Assembly: GCF_006716745.1 (NCBI RefSeq)
Contig: NZ_VFPP01000001.1
Location: 6,707,386-6,771,385, forward strand
DNA from: Saccharothrix saharensis
GTDB lineage: Bacteria; Actinomycetota; Actinomycetes; Mycobacteriales; Pseudonocardiaceae
Direction: 5' to 3'
DNA length: 64,000 nucleotides
A model generated the notes under the pieces. The model worked only from the letters and a program-made list of their open reading frames with translations. It was not told the origin of the DNA and did not search any database. The position numbers and the translations under genes are program-made. Of the stretch, positions 7,560-16,209 are shown piece after piece; the first letter of the stretch is position 1, and the number at the start of each line of letters is the position of its first letter.

Positions 7560-9451
7560 AGGACCAGTTCGGGCTTGAGGCGGCTGGGTGTCCACACCCG
7601 CTGCTTGTACGCGGCGAGCGTCGCCAAGGCAAGGCTTGCCGCCAGGTAGCCGACCAGGATCAGCGCGTCCCGGCCCACGCCGCCCAGCGAACCGCCGTAC
7701 ATCAGGTGCCGCAGGCCGTCCACGGCGTACCCCATGGGCAGGCCGTAGTGCAGCGGGTACAGCGGCACCGGGATGGTCTGCCACGGGAACGTGCCGCCCG
7801 CGCTCACCAGCTGCAGGATCAGCAGCACCAGGCCGATGAACTTGCCGACCGCGCCGAACAGGGCGTTCAACGCGTGCAGCACCGCCACGAACGTCGCCGA
7901 CACCAGCAGCAGGAACGCCAGCGCGCCCAGCGGGTGCGACGGCCGGATGTCGACCACCAGCGTGACCACCGCGTACATCACCACGACCTGCGCCGCGCCG
8001 AGCAGCACGCCGGGCAGCCAGCCGCCGACCGCCACCCGCAACGGCGCCTGGCTCGTCGCCAGGCCGCGCCGCGGCAGCGGCTTGAGCAGCAGGAACAGCA
8101 CGAACGCGCCGATCCAGGTGGCCAGCCCGAGGAAGAACGGCGCCAGTCCCGCGCCGTAGCTGCCCGCGGACGTCTGGCTCACCCCGTGCACGCTCACCGG
8201 GTCGCCGATCGTCCGCGCGGTCGACTCGCGGGTCGGGTCGTCGGGGTTGGGGATCTGCGAGACGCCGGACGCCAGGCCGTCCCGCAGCCGGTTCGCCCCG
8301 TCGACGAGCTGCGCCTCGCCGTCGCGCAGCCCGGCCGCGCCGTCGCGCACCTGCGCCGCGCCCGCCGACACCCGCGCCGCGCCGTCGTTCAGCTGCGTGA
8401 TGGCGCTGGTCAGCGCGGGCGTGCTCGCGGCCAACTGCGCCGCGCCGGCGGAGACCTGCTGGGCGCCGTTCGCGAGCGCGCGCAACTGCCCGGCCGTGCC
8501 CTGGACCTTGCCGTTGGCGTCGTCCACGGGCCGGCGGGCCTCGCCCAGCACGCCGAGCACGCGCTGCACCTGCTCCTCGGTGAACCCGAGCGCGCGCAGC
8601 CGGGCCGCGACGTCACCGTTGACCGCGTCCAACCGGTTGACCAGGTCCTGCGCCTTGGCGGCGTAGTCCTCGGCGGTGCGGGCGACGGTCTCGTTGCCGT
8701 CCGCGACCTGCTTGGCCCCGGACGCCAGTTGCTGCGACTTCACCGGCAGGTCGGCGGTCGAGTCGCGCAGCTGCGTGAGGCCGGCCGACACCTGCGCCGC
8801 GCCGTCGGCCAGCGGCACGGTCCCGTCGGCGAGCCGCTGGGCTCCGGCCAGGGCGTCCTGCTGCCCGGAGGCCAGCTTCGTCGCGCCGTCGGCGGCCTCG
8901 ACGGTCTTCTGCCGGATCGTGGAGAAGCCGAGCAGCAGCTTGTCCGCGGCCTCCGCGCCGACCTTCACCGACACCGACCGGCGCACCTCGGCCACGACCT
9001 GGTTGGCGATCGTGGAGCCGAGGTAGTTGTTCGCGTCGTTGGTGGTCAGCACGATCACGCCCTGCCGGGGCGTGAAGTCGCCGGACGACAGCAGGGCCTG
9101 GGAGAAGTCCTCGGGCAGGGTCAGCGCGAACGTGTAGGTGCCGTTGCGCACCCCCGCCTCGGCCTGCGCGGCGTCGACCCGCTGCCAGTCGAACTTGCCG
9201 CCGTGGACGAGCTCCTCGGCCACCTCGTCGCCCGCGTCCAGCCGGGTGCCGTCGCTCGCGGTCGCGCCCTTGTCCTCCACGACCAGCGCGGCCGGCACCT
9301 GGTCGAGGTGCGCGTACGGGTCCTTGTTCGCGTACAGGTACAGCGCGGCGTACAGCAGCGGCACGAGCGTCAGCGCCAGCACCGCGAGCTTGGGCAGCTT
9401 GCCGGAGGTGATCCGGCGCAGCTCGTTGAACGCCATCCGGACGGCGGTCAC
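7556..9451 (-). CDS. YhgE/Pip-family (ABC-2-like) membrane protein
   Basis: A 631-residue membrane protein of the YhgE/Pip family. One transmembrane helix follows the N-terminus (KLAVLALTLVPLLYAALYLYA), then a long extracytoplasmic region of about 400 residues with many ADG-x-x-L-x-x-G heptad-like repeats (for example LADGTVPLADGAAQVSAG), then about five helices (LAPFFLGLATWIGAFVLFLLL to LILVGYLAASLALATLAAY). Family members include the phage infection protein and the mycobacterial ABC-2-like exporters. The start GTG 9451 overlaps the TGA of the ABC-type ATPase gene, and the stop overlaps the TetR start. Probably acts with the ATPase-like partner in export. Confidence 0.85.
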   Translation of the reverse strand: MTAVRMAFNELRRITSGKLPKLAVLALTLVPLLYAALYLYANKDPYAHLDQVPAALVVEDKGATASDGTRLDAGDEVAEELVHGGKFDWQRVDAAQAEAGVRNGTYTFALTLPEDFSQALLSSGDFTPRQGVIVLTTNDANNYLGSTIANQVVAEVRRSVSVKVGAEAADKLLLGFSTIRQKTVEAADGATKLASGQQDALAGAQRLADGTVPLADGAAQVSAGLTQLRDSTADLPVKSQQLASGAKQVADGNETVARTAEDYAAKAQDLVNRLDAVNGDVAARLRALGFTEEQVQRVLGVLGEARRPVDDANGKVQGTAGQLRALANGAQQVSAGAAQLAASTPALTSAITQLNDGAARVSAGAAQVRDGAAGLRDGEAQLVDGANRLRDGLASGVSQIPNPDDPTRESTARTIGDPVSVHGVSQTSAGSYGAGLAPFFLGLATWIGAFVLFLLLKPLPRRGLATSQAPLRVAVGGWLPGVLLGAAQVVVMYAVVTLVVDIRPSHPLGALAFLLLVSATFVAVLHALNALFGAVGKFIGLVLLILQLVSAGGTFPWQTIPVPLYPLHYGLPMGYAVDGLRHLMYGGSLGGVGRDALILVGYLAASLALATLAAYKQRVWTPSRLKPELVL

Positions 9452-10095
9452 TCCGACTCCTCGTTGTCCGCGCCGGTGCTCTCCGCGGCGGTGTTGTCCG
9501 CGCCGATGCGCGCGACGGGCACGTCGAGCACGGCGGCGCTGGTGGTGGTGCACAGGACGACGACGGACCGCTCGGGCGTCACGTGCCGGCGCGCCAGCTC
9601 CGCCCACCCCTCCGGGTCGCCGTGGTAGCGGTCCGGGCTGTCCAGCACCAGGGTCGTCGCGCCGGGCCGGCCCGCGGCCAGCTCCAGCATCAACGCGCAC
9701 CGGACGTCGGCCGGGACCTGCTCGAACCGCTGGTCCAGGTGCTCGTCCGCACCGCGCTCGACGAGCCAGTCGGCCACCGCCCGGCGTCCGCTGCGCGCCC
9801 CGTTCACGGCCAGCTCCTCGCCGACCACCCCGGCCAGCGGCAGCGACGCCTCGGGCTCGCTGACGTCGGGGGAGTCCACCAGCACGACGTGCCGGCGCAG
9901 GTCGGCCGCGGCGGGGGAGACCTCGCCGGTGCTCGGGCGCATCCGGCCGGACAGCACCAGGCCCAGCGCGGTGTGCCCGGAGCCCGGGTCACCGGCCACC
10001 AGCACCAGCTCACCCGGCCGCACCAGCAGTGACGTCGGCTTGAGCAGCGGGCCGTGCGGCCCGGTGACGCCGACGCGCCGAGCGTGGATGCGCAC
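9448..10095 (-). CDS. Degenerate ABC-type ATP-binding protein
   Basis: A 215-residue protein with the ABC ATPase layout but altered catalytic motifs. The Walker A position reads GDPGSGHTA (residues 35-43), with His in place of the invariant Lys. No LSGGQ signature is present, and the Walker B region is ATTLVLDSPDR, with Ser instead of the catalytic Glu. It is the first gene of the operon with the YhgE/Pip protein and TetR regulator. It is probably a pseudo-ATPase that partners the membrane protein. Start ATG 10095 has GGAGG upstream, inside the region carrying the TetR palindrome. Confidence 0.75.
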   Translation of the reverse strand: MRIHARRVGVTGPHGPLLKPTSLLVRPGELVLVAGDPGSGHTALGLVLSGRMRPSTGEVSPAAADLRRHVVLVDSPDVSEPEASLPLAGVVGEELAVNGARSGRRAVADWLVERGADEHLDQRFEQVPADVRCALMLELAAGRPGATTLVLDSPDRYHGDPEGWAELARRHVTPERSVVVLCTTTSAAVLDVPVARIGADNTAAESTGADNEESE

Positions 10096-10107
10096 CGTCG
10101 GACCTCC

Positions 10108-10131
10108 TTTGAACTGACCGGTCAGTTCAAA
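10108..10131. promoter_or_regulatory. 24-bp perfect palindrome, likely TetR operator
   Basis: TTTGAACTGACC is followed directly by its exact reverse complement. It lies 12 bp ahead of the first gene of the ABC-like/YhgE/TetR operon. The core (TGACCGGTCA) resembles operators known for TetR regulators of drug and fatty-acid exporters. Confidence 0.75.
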
Positions 10132-10177
10132 TAGTGGTCCGGCCGGGGACGCGTCGCAACTCGACGCGGTGTGACGC

Positions 10178-11101
10178 CTAGCGCAGCGCCCCGGCGGGGC
10201 GGACCTCCCACATCGTCCACAGTGGACGATAGCCCTGCCGCGGCCAGAACACCGAGGACAGCGGGTTCGGCGGGTTGTAGTACAGGTACGTGCCGACCGT
10301 GCCCAGCCGGTGCAGCTCGCGGTGCGCGTGCGCCATGAGCCGGCGGCCCACCCCGGTGCCGCGCGCGCCGGGCAGCACGGACACGCAGTTCACGTAACCC
10401 CAGCGGCCCGGCGGCAGCCGCGTCGCCGTCCAGTTGCCGGGCTCCGACGTCACCAGCGAGCACTCGGCCAGCGCCACCGCGATGCCGTCCCGCTCGGCCA
10501 GCCACGCCGGCCCGCCCGCGGCCAGCCGGTCGGCCAGCGTCCGCCGCTTCAGCGCCGCCGCGTCCGGCCGGTGGACCGTCGAGCCGACCATGGACGAGTA
10601 GCGCAGCTCCGCCAGCGCCAGGGCCAGCACCGTCTCCAGGTCGGCGGGGGTGGCCCGGCGGATCGTGGTCGAACCCGTCACCGGCGGGGGAGGTGCCTGC
10701 CGCACCGCGATCACGGTCAGCGGCACCAGGCCGTGGTCCAGCAGCGCCCGGGTGGCCTCGGCGTCCCGGCTCGGCCAGGTCAGCACGCACGCCGAGTCCC
10801 GCTCCGCCGGACCGAGCAGGTCCAGCCGCTTGCGCCAGGCGCGCAGCAGTACGTCCATGCCCGCGGCGCCCGCGTTGCCCAGCAGGGGCGTCAGCTCCCA
10901 CACCTCGGTGGCCGACCAGAGCCGGGCGGGGGACCGGCGGTCGTGCACCTGGCGCTGGAGCACGCCCGCGACCCTCGTGCCGTCCGGCAGCGCCGCGGTG
11001 ATGACGTCGCCGTCGGGCGGCGCGACCACCGCCGGCAGCAACGGGTCGACGCTCGCGAAGCGCGCGCTCTGCGCCTCCATCAGCCCTTGACCGACGGTCA
11101 T
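10178..11101 (-). CDS. GNAT-family N-acetyltransferase with N-terminal extension
   Basis: A 307-residue protein whose C-terminal half is a GNAT domain. The acetyl-CoA binding signature is VLPGARGTGVGRRLMAHAHRELHR (R-x-x-G-x-G/A type), followed by TYLYYNPPNPLSSVFWPRQG. The N-terminal 140 residues include AARDSACVLTWPSRDAEATRALLDHGLVPL-like sequence that looks like a second, degenerate GNAT fold, as in two-domain acetyltransferases of actinomycetes. The substrate is unknown. It is separated from the methyltransferase gene upstream by only 10 bp, so co-transcription is likely. Confidence 0.8.
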   Translation of the reverse strand: MTVGQGLMEAQSARFASVDPLLPAVVAPPDGDVITAALPDGTRVAGVLQRQVHDRRSPARLWSATEVWELTPLLGNAGAAGMDVLLRAWRKRLDLLGPAERDSACVLTWPSRDAEATRALLDHGLVPLTVIAVRQAPPPPVTGSTTIRRATPADLETVLALALAELRYSSMVGSTVHRPDAAALKRRTLADRLAAGGPAWLAERDGIAVALAECSLVTSEPGNWTATRLPPGRWGYVNCVSVLPGARGTGVGRRLMAHAHRELHRLGTVGTYLYYNPPNPLSSVFWPRQGYRPLWTMWEVRPAGALR

Positions 11102-11111
11102 GCGGGGCAGG

Positions 11112-11942
11112 CTACGGCTTCCGGGTGCGGAAGATCGCGGTACCCGGGAACAGCCGGCCGCGCAGCGGGCTCCACTGGCCCCACGTCCGGGTGTGCCCCG
11201 CGGGCCACTCCGGCTCGACCACGTCCAGCAGCTCCAGCCCCGCCCCGACGAGCGCCCGCACGTAGTCCCCGGTGGTCCGGTGGTGCTCGACGTAGGTCGC
11301 CCGGCCGGTGTCGTCCACCTCGACGTACGGCGTGCGGTCGAAGTACGACTGGGTGACGGTCAGCCCGCCCGGCCCCGGGTCGTCCGGGAAAATCCACCGG
11401 ATCGGGTGAGTGACCGAGAACACCCACGGGGAGCCCGGCCGCAGCACCCGCGCCACCTCCCGGAACACCTCGCCCACGTCCGCCACGAACGGCACCGCGC
11501 CGAACGCCGAGCAGGCCGCGTCGAAGCTGCCCGGGGCGAACGGGAGCTGGTCGGCGCTGGCCTGCACCAGCGGCACGGTCACGCCCGTCGCCGCGTTCGC
11601 CGCGACCGCGTGCCGCAGCATCCCGGCGGAGATGTCGAACGCCACCGCGCGCGCGCCCCGCGCGGTCAGCCACCGCGCGCACGGCGCGGAACCGCAGCCG
11701 ACCTCCAGGACCCGGCGTCCGCGCAGGTCACCCAGGTAGGAGACGTCCTGCTCGCGGACGCCCTCGGGGCACCAGACGAAGTCCGCCGCGCCCAGGAAGT
11801 CGCCGTGCTCGGCGTGGTAGTCGTCGGCGTCGGCGTCCCACCACATGCGGTTGGCCGCGCGCGACTCGGCCGCGTCCACGCCCCGCTTGGCGATGCCGGT
11901 GGTGCCGAGCGCCAGTTCGGCGCTCGCGTGCTGGTCGGACAC
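11112..11942 (-). CDS. SAM-dependent methyltransferase
   Basis: A 276-residue class I methyltransferase. Motif I is VLEVGCGSAPCARWL, with the acidic residue of the next strand in AVAFDISAGML, then VQASADQLPFAPGSFDAACSAFG and the late strand VLRPGSPWVFSVTHPIRW. The N-terminal RMWWDADADDYHAEHGDFLG is typical of the actinobacterial family found beside rpsA. GTG 11942 was chosen with GGAG four bases upstream; an in-frame extension to 12110 would cross the rpsA promoter. The methyl acceptor is unknown. It is divergent from rpsA. Confidence 0.88.
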   Translation of the reverse strand: MSDQHASAELALGTTGIAKRGVDAAESRAANRMWWDADADDYHAEHGDFLGAADFVWCPEGVREQDVSYLGDLRGRRVLEVGCGSAPCARWLTARGARAVAFDISAGMLRHAVAANAATGVTVPLVQASADQLPFAPGSFDAACSAFGAVPFVADVGEVFREVARVLRPGSPWVFSVTHPIRWIFPDDPGPGGLTVTQSYFDRTPYVEVDDTGRATYVEHHRTTGDYVRALVGAGLELLDVVEPEWPAGHTRTWGQWSPLRGRLFPGTAIFRTRKP

Positions 11943-11966
11943 ACTGCTCCATTCAAGGGTGCCGGT

Positions 11967-11996
11967 TTGCCCGGCGGGCCGGAAGCCGCGTACGAT
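11967..11996 (+). promoter_or_regulatory. rpsA promoter
   Basis: TTGCCC (11967-11972) and TACGAT (11991-11996) are 18 bp apart. The predicted transcript would have a leader of about 130 bases before the rpsA ATG at 12134. That leader contains a 12-bp palindrome (CGGTGATCACCG, 12031-12042), which could form a small hairpin. Confidence 0.55.
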
Positions 11997-12133
11997 ATCG
12001 CCCGCGTAGTGGGTTCGCGCTGTCCTCGATCGGTGATCACCGTGAGTCGGTCTTCGTGGTGGGGCGAGCCCTGGCGCGCAAGCGTTGAACCCGCAGGCCA
12101 CAAACCCCAATCCGTACCGGAGCCACCTACCTA

Positions 12134-13630
12134 ATGTCCACCGACACCACCACTGTCCCGGTTGCCGCTGCGCCGAAGCAGGTCGCCATCAACGATATCG
12201 GGACGGAGGAGGACTTCCTCGCTGCTATCGACAAGACGATCAAGTACTTCAACGACGGCGATATCGTCGAGGGAACCATCGTCAAGGTCGACCGGGACGA
12301 GGTCCTGCTCGACATCGGCTACAAGACCGAGGGCGTCATCCCCTCGCGCGAGCTGTCGATCAAGCACGACGTCGACCCCAACGAGGTCGTCAAGGTCGGT
12401 GACGAGGTCGAGGCTCTTGTCCTCCAGAAGGAGGACAAGGAAGGTCGGCTGATCCTCTCCAAGAAGCGCGCGCAGTACGAGCGCGCCTGGGGCACCATCG
12501 AGGCGCTCAAGGAGAAGGACGAGCCCGTCAAGGGCACGGTCATCGAGGTCGTCAAGGGCGGCCTGATCCTGGACATCGGCCTGCGCGGCTTCCTCCCCGC
12601 CTCCCTCGTGGAGATGCGTCGCGTCCGCGACCTGCAGCCCTACGTCGGCCGCGAGCTCGAAGCCAAGATCATCGAGCTGGACAAGAACCGCAACAACGTG
12701 GTCCTGTCCCGCCGCGCGTGGCTGGAGCAGACGCAGTCCGAGGTCCGCAGCGAGTTCCTCAACCAGCTGCAGAAGGGCCAGGTCCGCAAGGGCGTCGTGT
12801 CCTCCATCGTCAACTTCGGTGCCTTCGTGGACCTGGGTGGCGTGGACGGCCTGGTGCACGTCTCGGAGCTGTCCTGGAAGCACATCGACCACCCGTCCGA
12901 GGTCGTCGAGGTCGGCCAGGAGGTCACGGTCGAGGTCCTGGACGTCGACATGGAGCGCGAGCGCGTGTCGCTGTCGCTCAAGGCGACGCAGGAAGACCCG
13001 TGGCGCCAGTTCGCCCGCACCCACGCGATCGGCCAGATCGTGCCGGGCAAGGTCACCAAGCTGGTTCCGTTCGGCGCGTTCGTCCGGGTGGACGAGGGCA
13101 TCGAGGGCCTGGTCCACATCTCCGAGCTGGCCGAGCGCCACGTCGAGATCCCGGAGCAGGTCGTGCAGGTCGGCGACGACGTCATGGTCAAGGTCATCGA
13201 CATCGACCTGGACCGCCGCCGCATCTCGCTGTCGCTCAAGCAGGCCAACGAGGGCTTCACGGTCGACTCCGAGTTCGACCCGACCCAGTACGGCATGGCC
13301 GCCGAGTACGACGACCAGGGCAACTACATCTACCCCGAGGGCTTCGACCCGGAGACCCAGGAGTGGCAGGAAGGCTTCGACAAGCAGCGCGAGGAGTGGG
13401 AGCGGCAGTACGCCGAGGCCCACACGCGCTACGAGGCCCACATGAAGCAGGTCGCCAAGGCCGCCGCGGCCGAGGAAGAGGCCGCGGGCGAGACCAACTA
13501 CTCGTCCGGTGGCGAGGCCCCGGCCGCCGCGTCGTCCAGCAGCACGGGCGCCCCGGCTCAGGCCGGTGGCACGCTGGCCAGCGACGAGCAGCTGGCCGCG
13601 CTGCGCGAGAAGCTGTCGGGCGGCGCCTGA
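12134..13630 (+). CDS. rpsA: 30S ribosomal protein S1
   Basis: A 498-residue ribosomal protein S1 of the actinobacterial four-repeat type. S1 RNA-binding motifs are visible at about residues 36-105 (VEGTIVKVDRDEVLLDIGYK), 123-190 (VKGTVIEVVKGGLILDIGLR), 208-277 (RKGVVSSIVNFGAFVDLGGV) and 293-362 (VPGKVTKLVPFGAFVRVDEG). The first two differ most, as in other S1 proteins, and the C-terminal 130 residues are acidic then low-complexity. It recruits mRNA to the 30S subunit, a role likely reduced for the leaderless messages suggested in this window. A promoter and a strong terminator bracket it as a single unit. Confidence 0.98.
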   Translation: MSTDTTTVPVAAAPKQVAINDIGTEEDFLAAIDKTIKYFNDGDIVEGTIVKVDRDEVLLDIGYKTEGVIPSRELSIKHDVDPNEVVKVGDEVEALVLQKEDKEGRLILSKKRAQYERAWGTIEALKEKDEPVKGTVIEVVKGGLILDIGLRGFLPASLVEMRRVRDLQPYVGRELEAKIIELDKNRNNVVLSRRAWLEQTQSEVRSEFLNQLQKGQVRKGVVSSIVNFGAFVDLGGVDGLVHVSELSWKHIDHPSEVVEVGQEVTVEVLDVDMERERVSLSLKATQEDPWRQFARTHAIGQIVPGKVTKLVPFGAFVRVDEGIEGLVHISELAERHVEIPEQVVQVGDDVMVKVIDIDLDRRRISLSLKQANEGFTVDSEFDPTQYGMAAEYDDQGNYIYPEGFDPETQEWQEGFDKQREEWERQYAEAHTRYEAHMKQVAKAAAAEEEAAGETNYSSGGEAPAAASSSSTGAPAQAGGTLASDEQLAALREKLSGGA

Positions 13631-13663
13631 GCAGCACCGGCCGGCGGATCCTCGCCGGCTGAC

Positions 13664-13717
13664 TGAACGACCACGGTCGCCCCTCGCCCACCTCGGGCGG
13701 GGGGCGATCGTCGTTCA
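13664..13717 (+). terminator. rpsA terminator hairpin
   Basis: TGAACGAC (13664-13671) pairs with GTCGTTCA (13710-13717), and inside it TCGCCCC and GCCC pair with GGGC and GGGGCGA around a five-base loop. It starts 33 bp after the rpsA stop. There is no U-tract, as is common in actinomycetes. Confidence 0.8.
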
Positions 13718-13764
13718 CTCCTTCGGGGTGAGTTGGCGTCGTCGTGCGCTAAGTTGAGAATGCT

Positions 13765-14376
13765 ATGGGCATGCGGACGGCGGTGGCGGCGATGGCGGTG
13801 CTCGTGTGCGCGGGCTGCGCCGCGGTGCAGCCGCAGCCGGTGGTGCAGCCGCAGATCCCGACGATCGTGCCGCCCACCACGATCAGCCGGATCCCGCAGA
13901 TGGTGGACCGGCCGATCCCCGACGACTGCGAGCTGGTCGTCCCGGTCGAGCTGTTCCACCAGAAGCTCGGCCGCGAGCTGCCCGGCGAGCTGAAGACGAT
14001 CATCGGCATCCCGGAGCCGTCGCTCGGCCGCACCGGCAAGATCGACTGCTACTACGGGGTCCCGGAGCGGCAGCCGATCGCCGCCGCGCCGGTCATCATC
14101 GGCCTGGCCACCTACAACGACGAGCCCACGGCCGGTGGTCGGGTCACCGAGAGCGTGGACGCCGAGCGCCAGGAGGGCGCGTCGGTCCGCGAGGTCGACG
14201 TGGGCAAGAAGAAGGGCCAGTTCGTCAGCACGAAGGACGAGCGGCTGGTCATGGGGTCGCTGGGCAAGACCACGTACGTGGCCCGGGCGAAGGCGGGCGT
14301 CCTGCCGGACGACGCGGTCGCGGGCGCGCTGGCGGCCCTGGCCCAGCAGGCGATGACGCCCGTCGAGGGCGCCTGA
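13765..14376 (+). CDS. Lipoprotein of unknown function
   Basis: A 203-residue protein with a lipoprotein signal: hydrophobic AVAAMAVLVCAGC with Cys as the lipidated residue (lipobox VCAGC). The mature part starts with Pro/Gln repeats (VQPQPVVQPQ) and then a globular domain with two more cysteines (DDCELVV, IDCYYGV) that could pair; the whole looks like the DUF3558-type lipoproteins of actinomycetes, but I am not certain of the family. A TAAGTT hexamer lies nine bases before the ATG. It stands between rpsA and coaE, where mycobacteria have no equivalent. Confidence 0.78.
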   Translation: MGMRTAVAAMAVLVCAGCAAVQPQPVVQPQIPTIVPPTTISRIPQMVDRPIPDDCELVVPVELFHQKLGRELPGELKTIIGIPEPSLGRTGKIDCYYGVPERQPIAAAPVIIGLATYNDEPTAGGRVTESVDAERQEGASVREVDVGKKKGQFVSTKDERLVMGSLGKTTYVARAKAGVLPDDAVAGALAALAQQAMTPVEGA

Positions 14377-14404
14377 AGATCCCCCGCGTGGCAGGCTGGT
14401 CGCC

Positions 14405-15580
14405 ATGTTGCGCGTGGGGCTCTCCGGGGGCATCGGGTCGGGCAAGTCGACGGTGGCGGGCAGGTTCGCCGAGCACGGCGCGGTGGTGATCGACGCCGAC
14501 CGGCTGGCCCGGGAGGTGGTCGAACCCGGCACCGACGGCCTGCGCGAGGTCGTCGAGGCGTTCGGAGCGGACGTGCTGGGCCCGGACGGCGCGCTGGACC
14601 GGCCCGCGCTCGCGGCGAAGGTGTTCGGCGACGAGCGGGCCCTGGCCACCCTCAACGGCATCACGCACCCGAGGATCGCCGCGCGCACCGGCGAGCTGAT
14701 CGCCGCCGCGCCCGAGGACGCGATCATCGTGCACGACGTCCCGTTGCTGGTGGAGAAGGACATGGCGCCGCTGTACCACCTGGTGGTGATCGTGCACGCG
14801 GACCTGGACCAGCGCCTCGCGCGGCTGCGCGACCGGGGTCTGCCCGAGGACGACGCGCGCCGCCGGATCGCCGCGCAGGCCGACGACGGGCGCCGCCGCG
14901 CCGTGGCGGACGTGTGGCTGGACAACTCCGGCACGCCCGACCTGGTGCTGGCGCAGGTCGACGCGCTGTGGGCGGACCGGCTGGTGCGGTACGAGTCGAA
15001 CGTCCGGCTGCGCCGCTACGCCTCCGGCGCGCCGGTCGTGGTGCCCTACGACGCGACGTGGCCCGCCCAGGCCGCGCGGGTCGCCGCGCGCATCCGGCTC
15101 GCCGCGGGTGGCCGCGCGGTGGAGCACATCGGCTCGACGTCCGTGCCCGGCCTGGCCGCGAAGGACGTGCTGGACTTCCAGCTCGGCGTGCGGTCGCTGG
15201 ACGAGGCCGCCGAGCTGGAGGAGGCGCTGGCGCAGGCCGGGTTCCCGCTGCTGGGTGTCGCCGAGGACACCGTGCGGCACGAGGGTGACGCCCCGGAGGA
15301 CTGGCACAAGCGGCTGCACGCGGGCACGGACCCGGGGCGGCGGGTGAACCTGCACGTCCGGGTCGAGGGCGGACCGGCGTGGACCTGGGCGATCCGGTTC
15401 CGCGACTGGCTGCGGGCGGACGCGGCGGCGCGGGAGGAGTACGCGGCGCTCAAGTTGGAACTGGCGCGCGCGCACCGGGGTGACGCGGACGGGTTCGCCT
15501 ACGGCGAGGCGAAGGAACCCTGGATGGCCGCCGCGACCGCGCGCGTGGACGCGTTCTACAGGGACGGCCAGACGTCGTAG
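14405..15580 (+). CDS. coaE: Dephospho-CoA kinase fused to a GrpB/UPF0157 domain
   Basis: A 391-residue fusion. Residues 1-200 are dephospho-CoA kinase, the last step of coenzyme A synthesis (ATP plus dephospho-CoA gives CoA). Walker A is GLSGGIGSGKST, the conserved DADRLAREVV and VHDVPLLVE segments follow, and the lid is RLRDRGLPEDDARRRIAAQ. From about residue 210 a GrpB-like nucleotidyltransferase-fold domain begins (VVPYDATWPAQAARVAAR, VEHIGSTSVPGLAAKDVLDF, with the GS-S pattern). This same fusion is known in mycobacterial CoaE. The role of the second domain is unresolved. The gene overlaps the convergent DUF402 gene by 25 bp. Confidence 0.95.
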   Translation: MLRVGLSGGIGSGKSTVAGRFAEHGAVVIDADRLAREVVEPGTDGLREVVEAFGADVLGPDGALDRPALAAKVFGDERALATLNGITHPRIAARTGELIAAAPEDAIIVHDVPLLVEKDMAPLYHLVVIVHADLDQRLARLRDRGLPEDDARRRIAAQADDGRRRAVADVWLDNSGTPDLVLAQVDALWADRLVRYESNVRLRRYASGAPVVVPYDATWPAQAARVAARIRLAAGGRAVEHIGSTSVPGLAAKDVLDFQLGVRSLDEAAELEEALAQAGFPLLGVAEDTVRHEGDAPEDWHKRLHAGTDPGRRVNLHVRVEGGPAWTWAIRFRDWLRADAAAREEYAALKLELARAHRGDADGFAYGEAKEPWMAAATARVDAFYRDGQTS

Positions 15581-16083
15581 ATGCCGCGGTGGGTCAGCCA
15601 CGAGCCGAGGTCGTGCCGGTGGAGGCTGACCTCCTCCAGGGTGCGGTGCACGGTGCGCAGCGCCTGGTCGGCGTCACCGGGTCCGAGGACGCGGCCCGCG
15701 ACGGCGGCGGCGAACTCCTCGCAGCGCACGATCCGCGCGGTCGTGCCGCCGGGCACGGCCAGGCCGAGGAGCAGGTCGGTGGTGCGCCAGGCGCGCCCGT
15801 CGCGCTGCACGCGGACCGCGCTGAGCACGCTGGGGCCGCTGCGCGCGTGCCGGGACCGGGGCCGCTGGTGCGTCAACCGGAGACCCAGCGAAGGCATCAA
15901 CCAGGTGACCTCCGAATCGGAGAACGGGTCCTCCGGCGTCGGGCACTCCAGCCGCAGTCCCCACGGCTCGACCCGACACGTGGACAGGTGCCGCGACATG
16001 CCGCTGGAGTAGCTGCGAACTGCGCTGACGGTGTCGACCACGTCGACGAGCTGAGGTGTGATGACCGCTCCCACCCGACCCAA
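15556..16083 (-). CDS. DUF402-like protein, copy 1
   Basis: A 175-residue protein that resembles its neighbour at 16210 in layout: an N-terminal beta-rich part (RHLSTCRVEPWGLRLECPTP), a central AWRTTDLLLGLAVPGGTTARIVRCEEFAAAV and a helical C-terminus ending WLTHRGIYDVWPSL. The central strand-turn pattern (DLLLGLAV..., compare DLYLDLVV in the neighbour) is that of DUF402 proteins, some of which hydrolyse nucleotides; catalytic residues are not clear here. The position after coaE matches Rv1632c in M. tuberculosis. The start could be TTG 16083 or GTG 16074; neither has a good ribosome binding site. Confidence 0.7.
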   Translation of the reverse strand: MGRVGAVITPQLVDVVDTVSAVRSYSSGMSRHLSTCRVEPWGLRLECPTPEDPFSDSEVTWLMPSLGLRLTHQRPRSRHARSGPSVLSAVRVQRDGRAWRTTDLLLGLAVPGGTTARIVRCEEFAAAVAGRVLGPGDADQALRTVHRTLEEVSLHRHDLGSWLTHRGIYDVWPSL

Positions 16084-16209
16084 GGTAGACGCAGATGTGT
16101 CCTTGGTAACTATCAGGTTTGATTCGTTATATCACGGTCTGTATGGGAAGCGGTCTCTATCAGGTGACGGACACGGATGGCGGTTGACCTGCGAGTGTGA
16201 CCCTCTGTA

